This document shows positions 16,581 through 25,977 of a stretch of 64,000 nt of DNA, piece after piece. Below the pieces are notes generated by a model. The model worked only from the letters and a program-made list of their open reading frames with translations. It had not been told where the DNA came from and did not search any database. This stretch comes from Bacillota bacterium (GTDB lineage Bacteria > Bacillota > Clostridia > Acetivibrionales > DSM-1351): the NCBI GenBank assembly GCA_023460955.1, contig JAEWOH010000063.1:1-64000 (forward strand), read 5' to 3'. Within the stretch, counting starts at the first letter, position 1; each line of letters begins with the position of its first letter. The position numbers and the translations under genes were made by a program.

Positions 16581-18404
16581 TTACTTCCTGTGCTTTTCAT
16601 TAAGGTTTGAAGATATAAACGGCGGCAGATACTTTTTCCATAGAGGTTCTGCCTCGGAGTACTTGTAGGTGGATATTTTTTCATACAGCCACGCCCTGTC
16701 AAAGGTACCTCCCTTTAGAGATATGTTTAGAGGATTAGCATTTTTTCCCTTGAGCAGGTTACAGCCATCAGAATAAACCGTATACTGGAGACCTGACGCT
16801 TCAAGTATTGTAGGTGAAATATCCAGGAAGGATGCTACAATAGAGCTCTCATAGTGCTTTTGCTGAGTTGGGGTAATGATAAACAGAGGAACGAATTCAA
16901 AATACCTGTCACCCTCAATAAAGGATGCCTGTGCAAAATCTTCTGAATTAATATTTGGCGTATGGTCTCCATAAATTATTACATAGGTGTTTGGGAAGGT
17001 CCTTTGAACCTCTTCTACATAATTTTTTATTGATTCATCAACATAGCTGAAGGAGTTGTAATAGTTTTTTACCAGCTCGTTCTCCATATCGTCATAGCTT
17101 GAGTTATTGTAATAATTTCGAGCACTTTCAAAGGGGCCGTGGCTCGTCATAGTTATGATATAGGAAACAAACGGTTCCCTTGTTTTCTTCATTTTATCCA
17201 AGGCAAAGGAAAACACCTTGTCATCAGGTGCACCCCAACCCTCATCTTCATAGTTCATTGAGCTTATATCATAGTACTTGTTGAATCCCATTTTCGAGAG
17301 CGCAATATTTCTGTTGTAAAATGTCCCCACATTTCCATGAAAAGCCATAGTGTCATAAGATGAGCCTGACAACTTTGATATAAAGGAGTTTGGATACTCA
17401 TATGAGGTTAATTTTATTGCAGGAAAAGAGTCAAGAGGTTCTAAGCTGTTAATAACAGAAAACTCGGTATCCGAAGTACCTCCGCCCTGATGATAGCTCA
17501 AGGTATAGGGATAATATACACTTTCCTTTGTCAGCGAATTCAAATAGGGCATCACAAAGGAATCCTTGTACTTTTGACGTACAATATTTGCATCCATGGA
17601 TTCTACTTGAATAATTACAAAATTAGGTTTCTTTTGATTATTAACTGATGTAATCCCAGGACCGTTAGGCGTTATATTGTTGCTGTTTGTCTGCTTGTTT
17701 CCGTAATGCAGCTGTTCAATCAGCTTGGTTTCACTGTAATTTTTTATTATATTAACTGCACTATTAGCTAATGTTCCGTAACGTTCAACAATTTCTGTCT
17801 CACCAGTATATCTGTCATCCATGTACTGAACTAATGACCTGTTTTGATAATAGTTATCCGTTTCCACGAACATCAGTATTAACAGAGATATTAAGAGCAT
17901 TGCATATTTTATTAACGGCGCAGAGAATTTTCTACACTCCTTCTTAAAGAACTTTAAGAAAATATAGAGAGCAAAGGGGGCATCTAGAAAAACCACTAAT
18001 AGCTGTGCACTTTTCGGATTAGCCAGATGTGTTGCTGATATCAAAGCTTCCTTGAAAAGCGATATCCACTGCAAGAAATGTAAATAACTGTGATAATACA
18101 AAAAATAAGATATATTCGTAAAACAATATATGCCTTGAGCAACCATTAAAAATAGGAATAAGTATCTTGACCTAATGCTTAAAATTATTATAAAAATTGA
18201 AACACTGCATAACAAAGTAAACCAAAACTTATAAATCAATACTTCTCTGGTAGCCTGTGGTATCAGAAAGGTATTGTAAAGACTTAATTTTAAAGCATTG
18301 AACAATAAAAATAGAACTATCGCGAAGAATACTTTTCTATAGTCTTTATCTTTGAATGCTGTTTGGACATTTTTTATGTTTTGAATTAAAAAGTTCTTAA
18401 GCAT
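16581..18404 (-). CDS. LTA synthase family sulfatase-like membrane enzyme
   Basis: About 607 residues. The first ~200 carry five hydrophobic helices. The extracellular sulfatase-fold domain has VIIQVESMDANIV (metal Glu), QGGGTSDTEFSVINSLEPL (catalytic Thr), AFHGNVGTFYNRN, TMTSHGPF and IIYGDHTPN (metal Asp-His). These are hallmarks of lipoteichoic acid synthase-type glycerol-phosphate transferases. TTG 18407 and ATG 18404 are both possible, and the weak AAAGGAA site does not decide. It follows the CapA gene by only about 20 bases, so the two are probably co-transcribed for envelope polymer work. Confidence 0.87.
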   Translation of the reverse strand: MLKNFLIQNIKNVQTAFKDKDYRKVFFAIVLFLLFNALKLSLYNTFLIPQATREVLIYKFWFTLLCSVSIFIIILSIRSRYLFLFLMVAQGIYCFTNISYFLYYHSYLHFLQWISLFKEALISATHLANPKSAQLLVVFLDAPFALYIFLKFFKKECRKFSAPLIKYAMLLISLLILMFVETDNYYQNRSLVQYMDDRYTGETEIVERYGTLANSAVNIIKNYSETKLIEQLHYGNKQTNSNNITPNGPGITSVNNQKKPNFVIIQVESMDANIVRQKYKDSFVMPYLNSLTKESVYYPYTLSYHQGGGTSDTEFSVINSLEPLDSFPAIKLTSYEYPNSFISKLSGSSYDTMAFHGNVGTFYNRNIALSKMGFNKYYDISSMNYEDEGWGAPDDKVFSFALDKMKKTREPFVSYIITMTSHGPFESARNYYNNSSYDDMENELVKNYYNSFSYVDESIKNYVEEVQRTFPNTYVIIYGDHTPNINSEDFAQASFIEGDRYFEFVPLFIITPTQQKHYESSIVASFLDISPTILEASGLQYTVYSDGCNLLKGKNANPLNISLKGGTFDRAWLYEKISTYKYSEAEPLWKKYLPPFISSNLNEKHRK

Positions 18405-18423
18405 CAACTTGCTGATGTTCCTT

Positions 18424-19974
18424 TCACTTCATTTTTGCCATTATTCCCATAGTATTTTTATATGATTGTTTTATATAAGCCCGATTGTTATTATTTATGA
18501 ATTTACCGGATATATCAGGTTCCGGAATTGGAATTATTTTAAATACAGGCCTGTTATTTGCATAGTATTTATCCACCCAGGTAGGGATATAGCTTACATC
18601 TTTTATTATTGTACCCTTTTTGGGGTCTTTTTCCAACTGGAGATTTACAATTACACCATCTTCTGTAAAAACCTTATTTGGACGGTTAGCCTTGTCAACT
18701 CGTCTGTACCCGGATATGAAATTTCCCATTGAATAAATTATAAATTTATCCTTGCCGTTTATCTTAACAATTTCGGATTTTTGGACTACATGAGGATGGG
18801 AACCCAAAATTATGTCCGCGCCCCATGTGAGGAGTTTTTGTGCAAGTTGTTTTTGGTGGATATTTGGTTCTCGTTGGTACTCAGTCCCCCAATGGACTAC
18901 TACGATTACTGCATCTGCGCTGGCGGCTTTTACGGCTTTAATATCCTTTTGCATCTGAAGCTCGTCAATAGGGCTTAGATATGTATTTTTTTGTGAGAGG
19001 CTCAGTTTTTTGTCAGCACCGTTATATAAACCGGAATAGGCCAATATGCCGAGTTTTATGCCGTTGACATCTTTTATCACGTATTTATTCTTCCCGTTTG
19101 TTGAGCTTCCGATGTTAATCATTTTATTTTTACCTATCATCTCAATAGTCCTTTTAAGACCATTTATTCCTCTGTCAAGACAATGGTTGTTGGCTGATGA
19201 CAATATATCAAAACCTGACCATGACAGTGCAGATAGTATGGAATCAGGTGTATTGAAGCTGGGATAGCTTGTATACCCTGTTTTTGGCCCTGCAGTTACA
19301 GTCTCAAAGTTACCGATGGTAAGATCTGACTTTGAAAGGTAAGGTTTGACGTATTCGAGGAAGCCTGTAAAATCATATGTGCCGGTTTTGGGAGAAAATG
19401 CATTGTTAAGGTTGCCTTGATGCGCCATAATATCTCCAACAGCTGATATTGTTACTGTCGCAGGCTTATCGGAACCTGAACCTTCAGGATTCTTAACGTT
19501 GTTCTCTGGAGTGGGTACAGGTGCTGCTGTGTCGACAGCAGGGGTTCCACCCGGATTTCCAGACATACTGCCATCTTCGGGACTGGTCGCTTCAGAGGGA
19601 GAGGATGTTGAGGGAGCTGTACCTGAAGTAATTTCAGTCGAAGAAGTTGAAGCATTTGTCCCCTGTGAGGAAGTATTTTTTGTGTCAGTGGTTTGTCCTG
19701 CAGCGCCCTGAATTTGGCTTTCCTGAGCTGAAGTCGGTTGGTTTGCACTTGACCCGGATGCTGTTCCTGCACTTTGTGATGCTGTTGTTGCCGTCTGTTC
19801 AGCGGCGGTTTGGGATGCTTGCGATACCTGCTGCGTTTGTGTGTTCATCGCTGCAATACCGAAGCTGTTCATATCACTGAAAGCAAATATTATAGATGTG
19901 CTTCCCAGCAAAATGCAGCACATGATACTTAAAACAATAAAAGTATGTTTAAAAAGACGAATTTTAGTATTCAT
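18424..19974 (-). CDS. CapA family poly-gamma-glutamate/capsule metallophosphatase-like protein
   Basis: 516 residues. An N-terminal signal anchor (FIVLSIMCCILLGSTSIIFA) is followed by a ~120-residue Ser/Thr/Gln/Pro-rich low-complexity linker, then the CapA domain: TISAVGDIMAHQGNL, LTIGNFETVTAG, ILSSANNHCLDRG, VVVHWGTEYQREP, ILGSHPHVVQ and YSMGNFISGYRR. The metal-binding Asp, Asn and His residues expected for the calcineurin-like fold are present. It is surface-exposed and membrane-anchored. Founding members belong to polyglutamate capsule synthesis, but no capBC is in the window, so the substrate is unknown. Confidence 0.87.
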   Translation of the reverse strand: MNTKIRLFKHTFIVLSIMCCILLGSTSIIFAFSDMNSFGIAAMNTQTQQVSQASQTAAEQTATTASQSAGTASGSSANQPTSAQESQIQGAAGQTTDTKNTSSQGTNASTSSTEITSGTAPSTSSPSEATSPEDGSMSGNPGGTPAVDTAAPVPTPENNVKNPEGSGSDKPATVTISAVGDIMAHQGNLNNAFSPKTGTYDFTGFLEYVKPYLSKSDLTIGNFETVTAGPKTGYTSYPSFNTPDSILSALSWSGFDILSSANNHCLDRGINGLKRTIEMIGKNKMINIGSSTNGKNKYVIKDVNGIKLGILAYSGLYNGADKKLSLSQKNTYLSPIDELQMQKDIKAVKAASADAVIVVVHWGTEYQREPNIHQKQLAQKLLTWGADIILGSHPHVVQKSEIVKINGKDKFIIYSMGNFISGYRRVDKANRPNKVFTEDGVIVNLQLEKDPKKGTIIKDVSYIPTWVDKYYANNRPVFKIIPIPEPDISGKFINNNNRAYIKQSYKNTMGIMAKMK

Positions 19975-20197
19975 TTTTAATATGTACCTTCCTAATTACA
20001 GAAAAATTATTATAAACTATAAATAAGACTATATCATAAATTAGCATTTATATGGTATACAAAATGAGATTTAAACAATTTAATTTTTTATGATATTGAG
20101 GTTTAACCCTTCTATTCTTGTAATGAGGTTTAACTCTGTGATAAATTGGTATTAATAATAGGAGATTTATTTTTACAAATTACGGAGGATTTGATAT

Positions 20198-21376
20198 ATG
20201 GCGGATATAAATAGAGTAATTCTAATTGTACTGGACAGTGTGGGCGTTGGAGAACTTCCCGATGCAGCGGATTATGGTGATGAAGGCAGCAATACTCTAG
20301 GAAATATAGTTAAAAACTGTGGAGGAATAAAACTTCCAAATATGGCTGAGCTTGGACTTGGAAAAATTGACGGAATAGATTATTTGCCGGTACCTAATAA
20401 AATAACAGGAAGTTACGGGCGAATGTCAGAGGTGTCAAAAGGTAAGGATACCATTACAGGCCATTGGGAAATTTCCGGGCTTCAGCTTGAACAGCCTTTC
20501 CCAACTTACCCCAACGGATTTTCTTCTGAAATCATAGAGCAATTTCAGCAGCTTACGGGAAGAGAAGTGCTGGGAAACTGTGTGGCATCAGGCACAGAAA
20601 TAATAGAAAAATACGGAGAAGAGCACCTTCGGACGGGCAAGCTGATAGTTTACACCTCGGCTGACAGTGTATTCCAGATTGCAGCGCACGAAGAGATTGT
20701 TCCCATTGATGAACTGTATAAAATTTGTCAGATAGCAAGAGATATGCTTCAAGGAAAAAATATGGTAGGCCGTGTAATTGCCCGTCCCTTCATAGGACAG
20801 CCCGGCAGCTTTTCAAGAACTGCTAACAGAAGGGATTTTTCAGCTGAGCCCATAACTGACACAATACTAGACAAGCTGCAGCAAAAGGGCTTTGATGTGA
20901 TTGCAGTCGGAAAGATCGAAGATATATTCTCTGGAAAGGGCATTACCGTTGCCGAACACACAAAAAGCAATATGAATGGTGTTGACGTCACTTTGAAATA
21001 TATGAGGGAAAACAATAGAGGCTTGATTTTTACAAATCTCGTGGACTTTGATATGGTTTTCGGTCATAGAAATAATCCCGAGGGCTACAAACAGGCACTG
21101 GAAGAGTTTGATGCCAGACTCCCGGAAATTTTTTCGGCAATGAGGGATGAGGATTTACTGATAATTACTGCTGACCACGGCTGTGACCCCACAACGCCGA
21201 GCACTGATCATTCAAGGGAGCATGTACCTGTTGTTTTGTACGGAAAAAATATCAGGGAGGATGTAAACGTAGGCACAAGAAGAACCTTTGCTGACCTGGC
21301 AAGCACTGTAGCAGAAGTATTTGGAATTGAGAATGTATTTCCAGGCAGGAGTTTTTACGGGCAGATAAAAAAGTAA
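20198..21376 (+). CDS. deoB: phosphopentomutase
   Basis: Interconverts (deoxy)ribose 1-phosphate and 5-phosphate in nucleoside salvage. 392 residues, alkaline-phosphatase superfamily. LIVLDSVGVGELPDAADYGD holds metal Asp residues, KGKDTITGHWEI has the catalytic Thr, and ITADHGCDPTTPSTDHSREHVP has the second metal site. ATG 20198 follows CGGAGGA. It stands alone here rather than with nucleoside phosphorylases; deoC is 39 kb away in the same window. Confidence 0.96.
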   Translation: MADINRVILIVLDSVGVGELPDAADYGDEGSNTLGNIVKNCGGIKLPNMAELGLGKIDGIDYLPVPNKITGSYGRMSEVSKGKDTITGHWEISGLQLEQPFPTYPNGFSSEIIEQFQQLTGREVLGNCVASGTEIIEKYGEEHLRTGKLIVYTSADSVFQIAAHEEIVPIDELYKICQIARDMLQGKNMVGRVIARPFIGQPGSFSRTANRRDFSAEPITDTILDKLQQKGFDVIAVGKIEDIFSGKGITVAEHTKSNMNGVDVTLKYMRENNRGLIFTNLVDFDMVFGHRNNPEGYKQALEEFDARLPEIFSAMRDEDLLIITADHGCDPTTPSTDHSREHVPVVLYGKNIREDVNVGTRRTFADLASTVAEVFGIENVFPGRSFYGQIKK

Positions 21377-21577
21377 TAGGTATAGTTATAATAAAGTCCT
21401 TTATAGAAATTTATATATTAGATTTATTTATATATCAAGTTGATTTTATCCGAGAGCTAAAGTATTATATAAATAAAGCAGCTGCTATTGTTTTTAAATA
21501 AGTAATCTTAAAGTAATCTAAAAATTAATTCCTTATATATTTTATGAGGATTACTACAATTACAATTGAATATTTAT

Positions 21578-21714
21578 ATACAGATATCGGAAGCAGGTTT
21601 GAGCCCTGCACGGTCCCGCCGCTGTATTGGAAGAGTTCTCCAAGAAATACCACTGGTATCTTACCGGGAAGGTTTGGAGAGTGATGACGCCTAAGTCAGA
21701 ATACCTGTCTGTAT
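21578..21714 (+). promoter_or_regulatory. cobalamin riboswitch
   Basis: The closing stem is ATACAGA (21578-21584) with TCTGTAT (21708-21714). Inside are GGTTTGAGCCCTGC, GGTCCCGCCGCTGT, ACCACTGGTATC, CCGGGAAGG and GATGACGCCTAAGTCAGAA, which follow the conserved core of the adenosylcobalamin aptamer. It precedes a B12 uptake and salvage operon and a downstream terminator, so B12 binding should switch transcription off. Confidence 0.92.
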
Positions 21715-21864
21715 CCGGAAAAGTTAGCCTTTTCCATGCACTATAACTCTACGAGCGATAGAGGAGGTGATTGAGAATTTATATTATTTTTAAAGAAAAT
21801 GTAAATTCCCTAGAATTCAGGTATTTATATTAACTACAAGATAAAACCTTTGAATTTGCAATTA

Positions 21865-21899
21865 CCCCTTAAACATTGTATGTGTTTAGGGGGCTTTTT
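21865..21899 (+). terminator. terminator of the cobalamin leader
   Basis: CCCCTTAAACA pairs with TGTTTAGGGGG around seven bases, followed by CTTTTTA. It lies about 50 bases before btuF and is the likely expression platform of the riboswitch. An orphan AGGAGGTGA sits at 21762-21770 in the leader without a useful ORF behind it. Confidence 0.88.
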
Positions 21900-21947
21900 A
21901 CGTTTGAAAACAATTAAATTTAAAGAGAAATATCGGAGGACTTAACT

Positions 21948-23000
21948 ATGAAAACTAAACTATTATCTTTACTTATGGCTGCTTTGCTTTTAGTGGGCAT
22001 TTTAGCAGGCTGTGGTCAGCAAAATAACAATTCTGAAAGCACTGCGGGAAATACGGCAGCTCAAGCAACAATATCAGCCGCCGATGAAACAAAACAGACT
22101 AACAGCGCGGCAACAGCTGACGCAACAATAGAAAATGCAGTTAAATATCCATTGGTTTTAACCGATGCAAGCGGGACGCAGGTTACAATAAATTCAAAGC
22201 CCACAAAGATTGTCAGTCTGCCCCTTGGAATCTGTGAAATGCTCCTTTCAGTTACAGACAAAAGCGAAATTGCAGCGATGACTTATTATGTTGATGATCC
22301 AATTGTGTCAAATATTGCAGATGAGGCTAAAGGTGTAGGACAGAGACTTGATTTCAATGCCGAAAAAATACTTGCCTTGCAGCCTGACCTGGTTATTGTA
22401 GATACCTGGCAGGATGCTAATATCGTAAAACAGCTGAGGGATGCAAAGATTAACGTATTTGTATCAATTGCTCCGGTAAATGTGGATCAGCAGAAGGAAC
22501 TGCTTAAGCTTTTAGGGAATATAACAGATAATAAAGCAAAGGCGGACGAAGTTATCAACTGGATGGATACAAAGCTAAAAGCAGTATCCGACAAGCTTTC
22601 CGGACTTAAGGAAGAGCAGAAACTTACCATTATAGATTATAGTGAAATGTCTACAACAAGTGGCAAGGGTACAAACTTTGACGATGTCGTTACAAGAGCA
22701 GGGCTTATAAATCCTGTGTCAAAGGAGGGGTTAACCGGTTGGCCTCAACTTTCTAAAGAGATGATAGTTCAGTATAATCCCGATTTAATATGCCTGCCTT
22801 CCTGGTACTATGATAATAAAGTCAGCTTCAAATCACTTTCAGAGTCAATATTTGGTGATAAATCTCTTGCGGGAGTAAAAGCTGTAAAAAATAAAAAGTT
22901 GATTTCAGTACCTCATAACCACATAAGTTCTACATCACAGTATGCGGTTCTGGCAGTTGAGGATTTGGCCAAGGCTGCATACCCCGAATTGTTCAAATAA
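21948..23000 (+). CDS. btuF: cobalamin ABC transporter substrate-binding lipoprotein
   Basis: 350 residues. The lipoprotein signal ends LLLVGILAGCGQQ, with Cys about residue 22, then a Ser/Thr/Ala-rich linker. The mature domain is the BtuF/FhuD helical-backbone binding fold: PTKIVSLPLGICEMLL, NAEKILALQPDLVIVD and NPDLICLPSWYYDN. It is tethered outside the membrane to deliver corrinoid to BtuC. ATG 21948 follows CGGAGGA. The riboswitch in front supports cobalamin rather than siderophore as ligand. Confidence 0.88.
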   Translation: MKTKLLSLLMAALLLVGILAGCGQQNNNSESTAGNTAAQATISAADETKQTNSAATADATIENAVKYPLVLTDASGTQVTINSKPTKIVSLPLGICEMLLSVTDKSEIAAMTYYVDDPIVSNIADEAKGVGQRLDFNAEKILALQPDLVIVDTWQDANIVKQLRDAKINVFVSIAPVNVDQQKELLKLLGNITDNKAKADEVINWMDTKLKAVSDKLSGLKEEQKLTIIDYSEMSTTSGKGTNFDDVVTRAGLINPVSKEGLTGWPQLSKEMIVQYNPDLICLPSWYYDNKVSFKSLSESIFGDKSLAGVKAVKNKKLISVPHNHISSTSQYAVLAVEDLAKAAYPELFK

Positions 23001-23058
23001 GCAGCTTGAGTTTATAGGCGTAAGTTAAGTAAGTAAACTAGTATTGTGGGGGTACATC

Positions 23059-24096
23059 GTGAAAAAAGCTAAATTAAGAGTGGGAATAATTCCATTAATG
23101 CTGGTGGTTTTACTGTTCGTTATAGTTGCAGGAACAGCCGTTGGTGCGGTCTATGTACCGTTTTTTGATACTTTCAGAATAATATTGAAAAATGTTGGCT
23201 TACTTCCAAATGCCAGCTTTGCTCAAGGTCAGGAGCCAATAATATTTCTTGTTAGATTCCCAAGAGTCGCTGTAGCTGCTTTGGCAGGGACTGCTCTTGG
23301 GGCTTCGGGAGCGGTAATGCAGGGCATGTTCCGAAACCCGATGGCTGACCCGGGTATACTTGGTATATCCAGCGGAGCCGGGCTCGGGGCTGTTCTTGCC
23401 ATAAAGCTGGGAGCAGTAGCGGCAGGTATGTTTGTAATGCCTATTTTTTCTTTTGCGGGTGCGCTTTTAGCTATAACGGTAATTTATATATTATCCTACA
23501 GAAAAGGCAGAGTGCCTGTTCTTACTCTTATTTTGTCCGGTATTGCAATTAGTACGTTCCTGGGGGCAATAACAAATATTGTACTTACACTTTCTTATGA
23601 TTATCAGGTCAAGGAGTTTCTATTTTGGTCAACAGGGGGCCTTGAGGGAAGGCGCTGGGAGCATTTCAAACTCATAGTCATTCCTGTGCTTGTAAGCGTT
23701 ATATTAATGCTCCTGTTTTCAAGGGATCTGAATGTTTTGCTGATGGGTGAAGAGGAGGCCAAGTCTGTCGGTCTTAATACCGGCAGGTTGAGAACAATTT
23801 TGCTTATACTGGTATCAACAGCCACAGCAAGCGCTGTCTGTGTGACGGGAGCGATTAGTTTCGTAGGGCTGATTGTTCCTCACATCATAAGACTTTTGGT
23901 GGGCCCTGATCATAGACTTTTACTTCCCGCCAGCGCATTGGGAGGAGCTATCTTCCTGGTAGTATGTGATCTCATATCGAGAGTGGTAGCAATTCCTTAT
24001 GAGCTTGGAGTCGGAATAATTACAGCACTTCTGGGTGCGCCTTACTTTCTTTATCTTCTTCTTAAATCAAAAAAAGAGGGGGGTGCATTGCTGTAA
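23059..24096 (+). CDS. btuC: cobalamin ABC transporter permease
   Basis: FecCD/BtuC-type permease with about ten membrane helices, 345 residues. Family motifs are FLVRFPRVAVAALAGTALG, GAVMQGMFRNPMADPGILG and GAISFVGLIVPHIIRLLVGPDHR, the last being the ATPase-coupling region. A frame is open from TTG 23044, but GGGGGT five bases before GTG 23059 sets the start. It follows btuF by 58 bases and nearly touches btuD. Confidence 0.9.
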   Translation: MKKAKLRVGIIPLMLVVLLFVIVAGTAVGAVYVPFFDTFRIILKNVGLLPNASFAQGQEPIIFLVRFPRVAVAALAGTALGASGAVMQGMFRNPMADPGILGISSGAGLGAVLAIKLGAVAAGMFVMPIFSFAGALLAITVIYILSYRKGRVPVLTLILSGIAISTFLGAITNIVLTLSYDYQVKEFLFWSTGGLEGRRWEHFKLIVIPVLVSVILMLLFSRDLNVLLMGEEEAKSVGLNTGRLRTILLILVSTATASAVCVTGAISFVGLIVPHIIRLLVGPDHRLLLPASALGGAIFLVVCDLISRVVAIPYELGVGIITALLGAPYFLYLLLKSKKEGGALL

Positions 24097-24097
24097 T

Positions 24098-25348
24098 ATG
24101 GAAAAACGTATGAAAGCAAAAAGCCTTATAGGAGAATGCCGTATTGAAATTAAAAACCTGAACTTTAATATCGATAATAAAACAATACTAAAGAATATAA
24201 ACCTTGATATCAGTAACGGAGAATTTGTAGGCTTGATTGGTCCGAACGGAGCAGGAAAGACCACACTTTTAAAGTGCCTTAACGGAATAAATAAGGGTGA
24301 TGGGGAAATAAAAATAAAGAACCTCAAAATAAAAGATTATACTGATAAGAGCCTTGCAAGAGAAGTTGCACTTATGCATCAAAATACTTCGGTGGGTTTC
24401 CCATTTTCAGCTCTTGATATAGTTCTTATGGGAAGATACCCCTATCAGCAAAGGTTCAAGCCGGAATCCAAAGAGGATTATTGCATTGCCAGAAAAAATA
24501 TGAGCTACACAGATACTGATAGTCTTGAAGACAGTGCGATTACTGAGATGTCTGGCGGAGAGAGACAAAGGGTGCTATTTGCAAAAACCTTAACACAGGA
24601 TACGGATATAGTTCTTCTTGATGAGCCTACCGCCAGTCTGGATATTACTTACCAGGAACAGATTTTTCAGTATTCTCGTGAGCTTACAAGCAGGGGGATC
24701 ACAGTAATTGCGGCAATACATGACCTCAAAATAGCTGCAAGATATTGTTCCAGGTTGGTTTTGCTCAAAGATGGTGAGATACAAGCTGATGGTGCACCGG
24801 AAAAAGTACTTACCTCGGAGAACATATCAAACGTGTATGGGGTAAATGCTTTGGTATACCGGAACAGGTTAACAGGCCTGCTGGATATGTTTATAAGCAG
24901 TGATGCCACAAGTAAAAAATCAGGAAAGGTACATGTTATTGGCGGAGGAGGTTCTGCGTCAGGTGTCATCAGACAGCTTTATGAACAGGGCTATGCTGTC
25001 ACAGCCGGAGTTTTTTCTTACGGAGACAGCGACATTGGCAGTGCCGAAATATTTGGAGTAAAATATCTTGTAGAAAAGCCCTTTAGTGAAATATCTTCAG
25101 AGGTATACTCCCAAAATGTAACCTTTGTAGAAAACTCTGATTTTACAATACTTTGCAATATGCCCTTCGGGTATCAAAATCTCCGAAACCTTGAAGCAGC
25201 ACTGAACTCAAAGAAACTGGTTATTATCGAAGATGAAAAACCTGAAAGCAGGGATTACACAGATGGAAAGGCAATAGAGCTGTACAAAAAACTTAAAAGG
25301 ATTGCAGCGGCTGTCATAACTTCTGCTCAACTGCATGAAGTATTGTAA
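24098..25348 (+). CDS. btuD: cobalamin ABC transporter ATP-binding protein with extra C-terminal domain
   Basis: 416 residues. Residues ~15-245 are the ABC ATPase: GLIGPNGAGKTTLLK (Walker A), MHQNTSVGFPFSALD (Q-loop), MSGGERQRVLFAKTL (signature) and DIVLLDEPTASLD (Walker B). Residues ~275-416 form a second domain opening KVHVIGGGGSASGVIRQLYEQGY, a Rossmann-like glycine motif, and ending with IIEDEKPESRDYTDG. I recall similar tails in some Gram-positive BtuD/YvrA proteins; its role is unclear. The frame opens earlier inside btuC, but the GAGGGGGG site and family length favour ATG 24098, one base after the btuC stop. Confidence 0.88.
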   Translation: MEKRMKAKSLIGECRIEIKNLNFNIDNKTILKNINLDISNGEFVGLIGPNGAGKTTLLKCLNGINKGDGEIKIKNLKIKDYTDKSLAREVALMHQNTSVGFPFSALDIVLMGRYPYQQRFKPESKEDYCIARKNMSYTDTDSLEDSAITEMSGGERQRVLFAKTLTQDTDIVLLDEPTASLDITYQEQIFQYSRELTSRGITVIAAIHDLKIAARYCSRLVLLKDGEIQADGAPEKVLTSENISNVYGVNALVYRNRLTGLLDMFISSDATSKKSGKVHVIGGGGSASGVIRQLYEQGYAVTAGVFSYGDSDIGSAEIFGVKYLVEKPFSEISSEVYSQNVTFVENSDFTILCNMPFGYQNLRNLEAALNSKKLVIIEDEKPESRDYTDGKAIELYKKLKRIAAAVITSAQLHEVL

Positions 25349-25389
25349 TACAAGTTACATACTTAAATAGTAAGATTTAGGGAGGCAGC

Positions 25390-25950
25390 ATGGGAAAATT
25401 TATTCTTGTTACAGGCGGGGCCCGCAGCGGTAAGAGCAGTTTTGCCGAAGAAAAGGCAAAGGAATTCGGCAGCAATATTTTATATATTGCCACTGCACAG
25501 CCCTTTGATGACGAAATGAAAGAGAGAATATCGCGGCACAGAGCCCAAAGACCTGAAACCTGGGAAACCTTTGAGGGCTATAAAAATCTGGATCTGGAAC
25601 TGGATGCATTAATAAGTGGAAAGCATGCGGTTCTTCTGGATTGTATAACCATAATGGTTTCAAATCTCATAATGGATAACAGCCAGGATTGGGAGGGCTT
25701 GTCCAGAGAGAGGGTAATGGAAATAGAAAGTTATGTTCAACACCAGCTGGAGAGACTGATTAGCGTCATAATGATGAATAATGTTCCTTTTATTCTGGTT
25801 ACAAATGAGGTCGGCCTCGGAGTAGTACCTCCGTCAGCAATGGGCAGAGACTTTCGTGACATAGCAGGAAGGGTGAACCAACTACTTGCCAAAACAGCTG
25901 ATGAAGTTTATTTTTGTGTTTCGGGAATACCTGTGAAAATTAAGGGGTGA
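25390..25950 (+). CDS. cobU: adenosylcobinamide kinase / adenosylcobinamide-phosphate guanylyltransferase
   Basis: Phosphorylates adenosylcobinamide and activates it with GMP in the nucleotide-loop assembly of B12. 186 residues. FILVTGGARSGKSSFAE is the P-loop, RISRHRAQRPETWETFE holds the guanylylated His, and VLLDCITIMVSN and TNEVGLGVVP follow. ATG 25390 has GGGAGG upstream. It is third-party evidence that the transporter operon handles corrinoids. Its TGA is in the same frame as the next gene. Confidence 0.94.
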   Translation: MGKFILVTGGARSGKSSFAEEKAKEFGSNILYIATAQPFDDEMKERISRHRAQRPETWETFEGYKNLDLELDALISGKHAVLLDCITIMVSNLIMDNSQDWEGLSRERVMEIESYVQHQLERLISVIMMNNVPFILVTNEVGLGVVPPSAMGRDFRDIAGRVNQLLAKTADEVYFCVSGIPVKIKG

Positions 25951-25977
25951 GGTCATATTAAAGCGATTAAACGGCTA

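Noticed and set aside
19452..19880. ORFs on both strands in the CapA linker
   Set aside because: They arise from the low-complexity Ser/Thr/Gln-rich linker of the CapA gene and have no features of their own.
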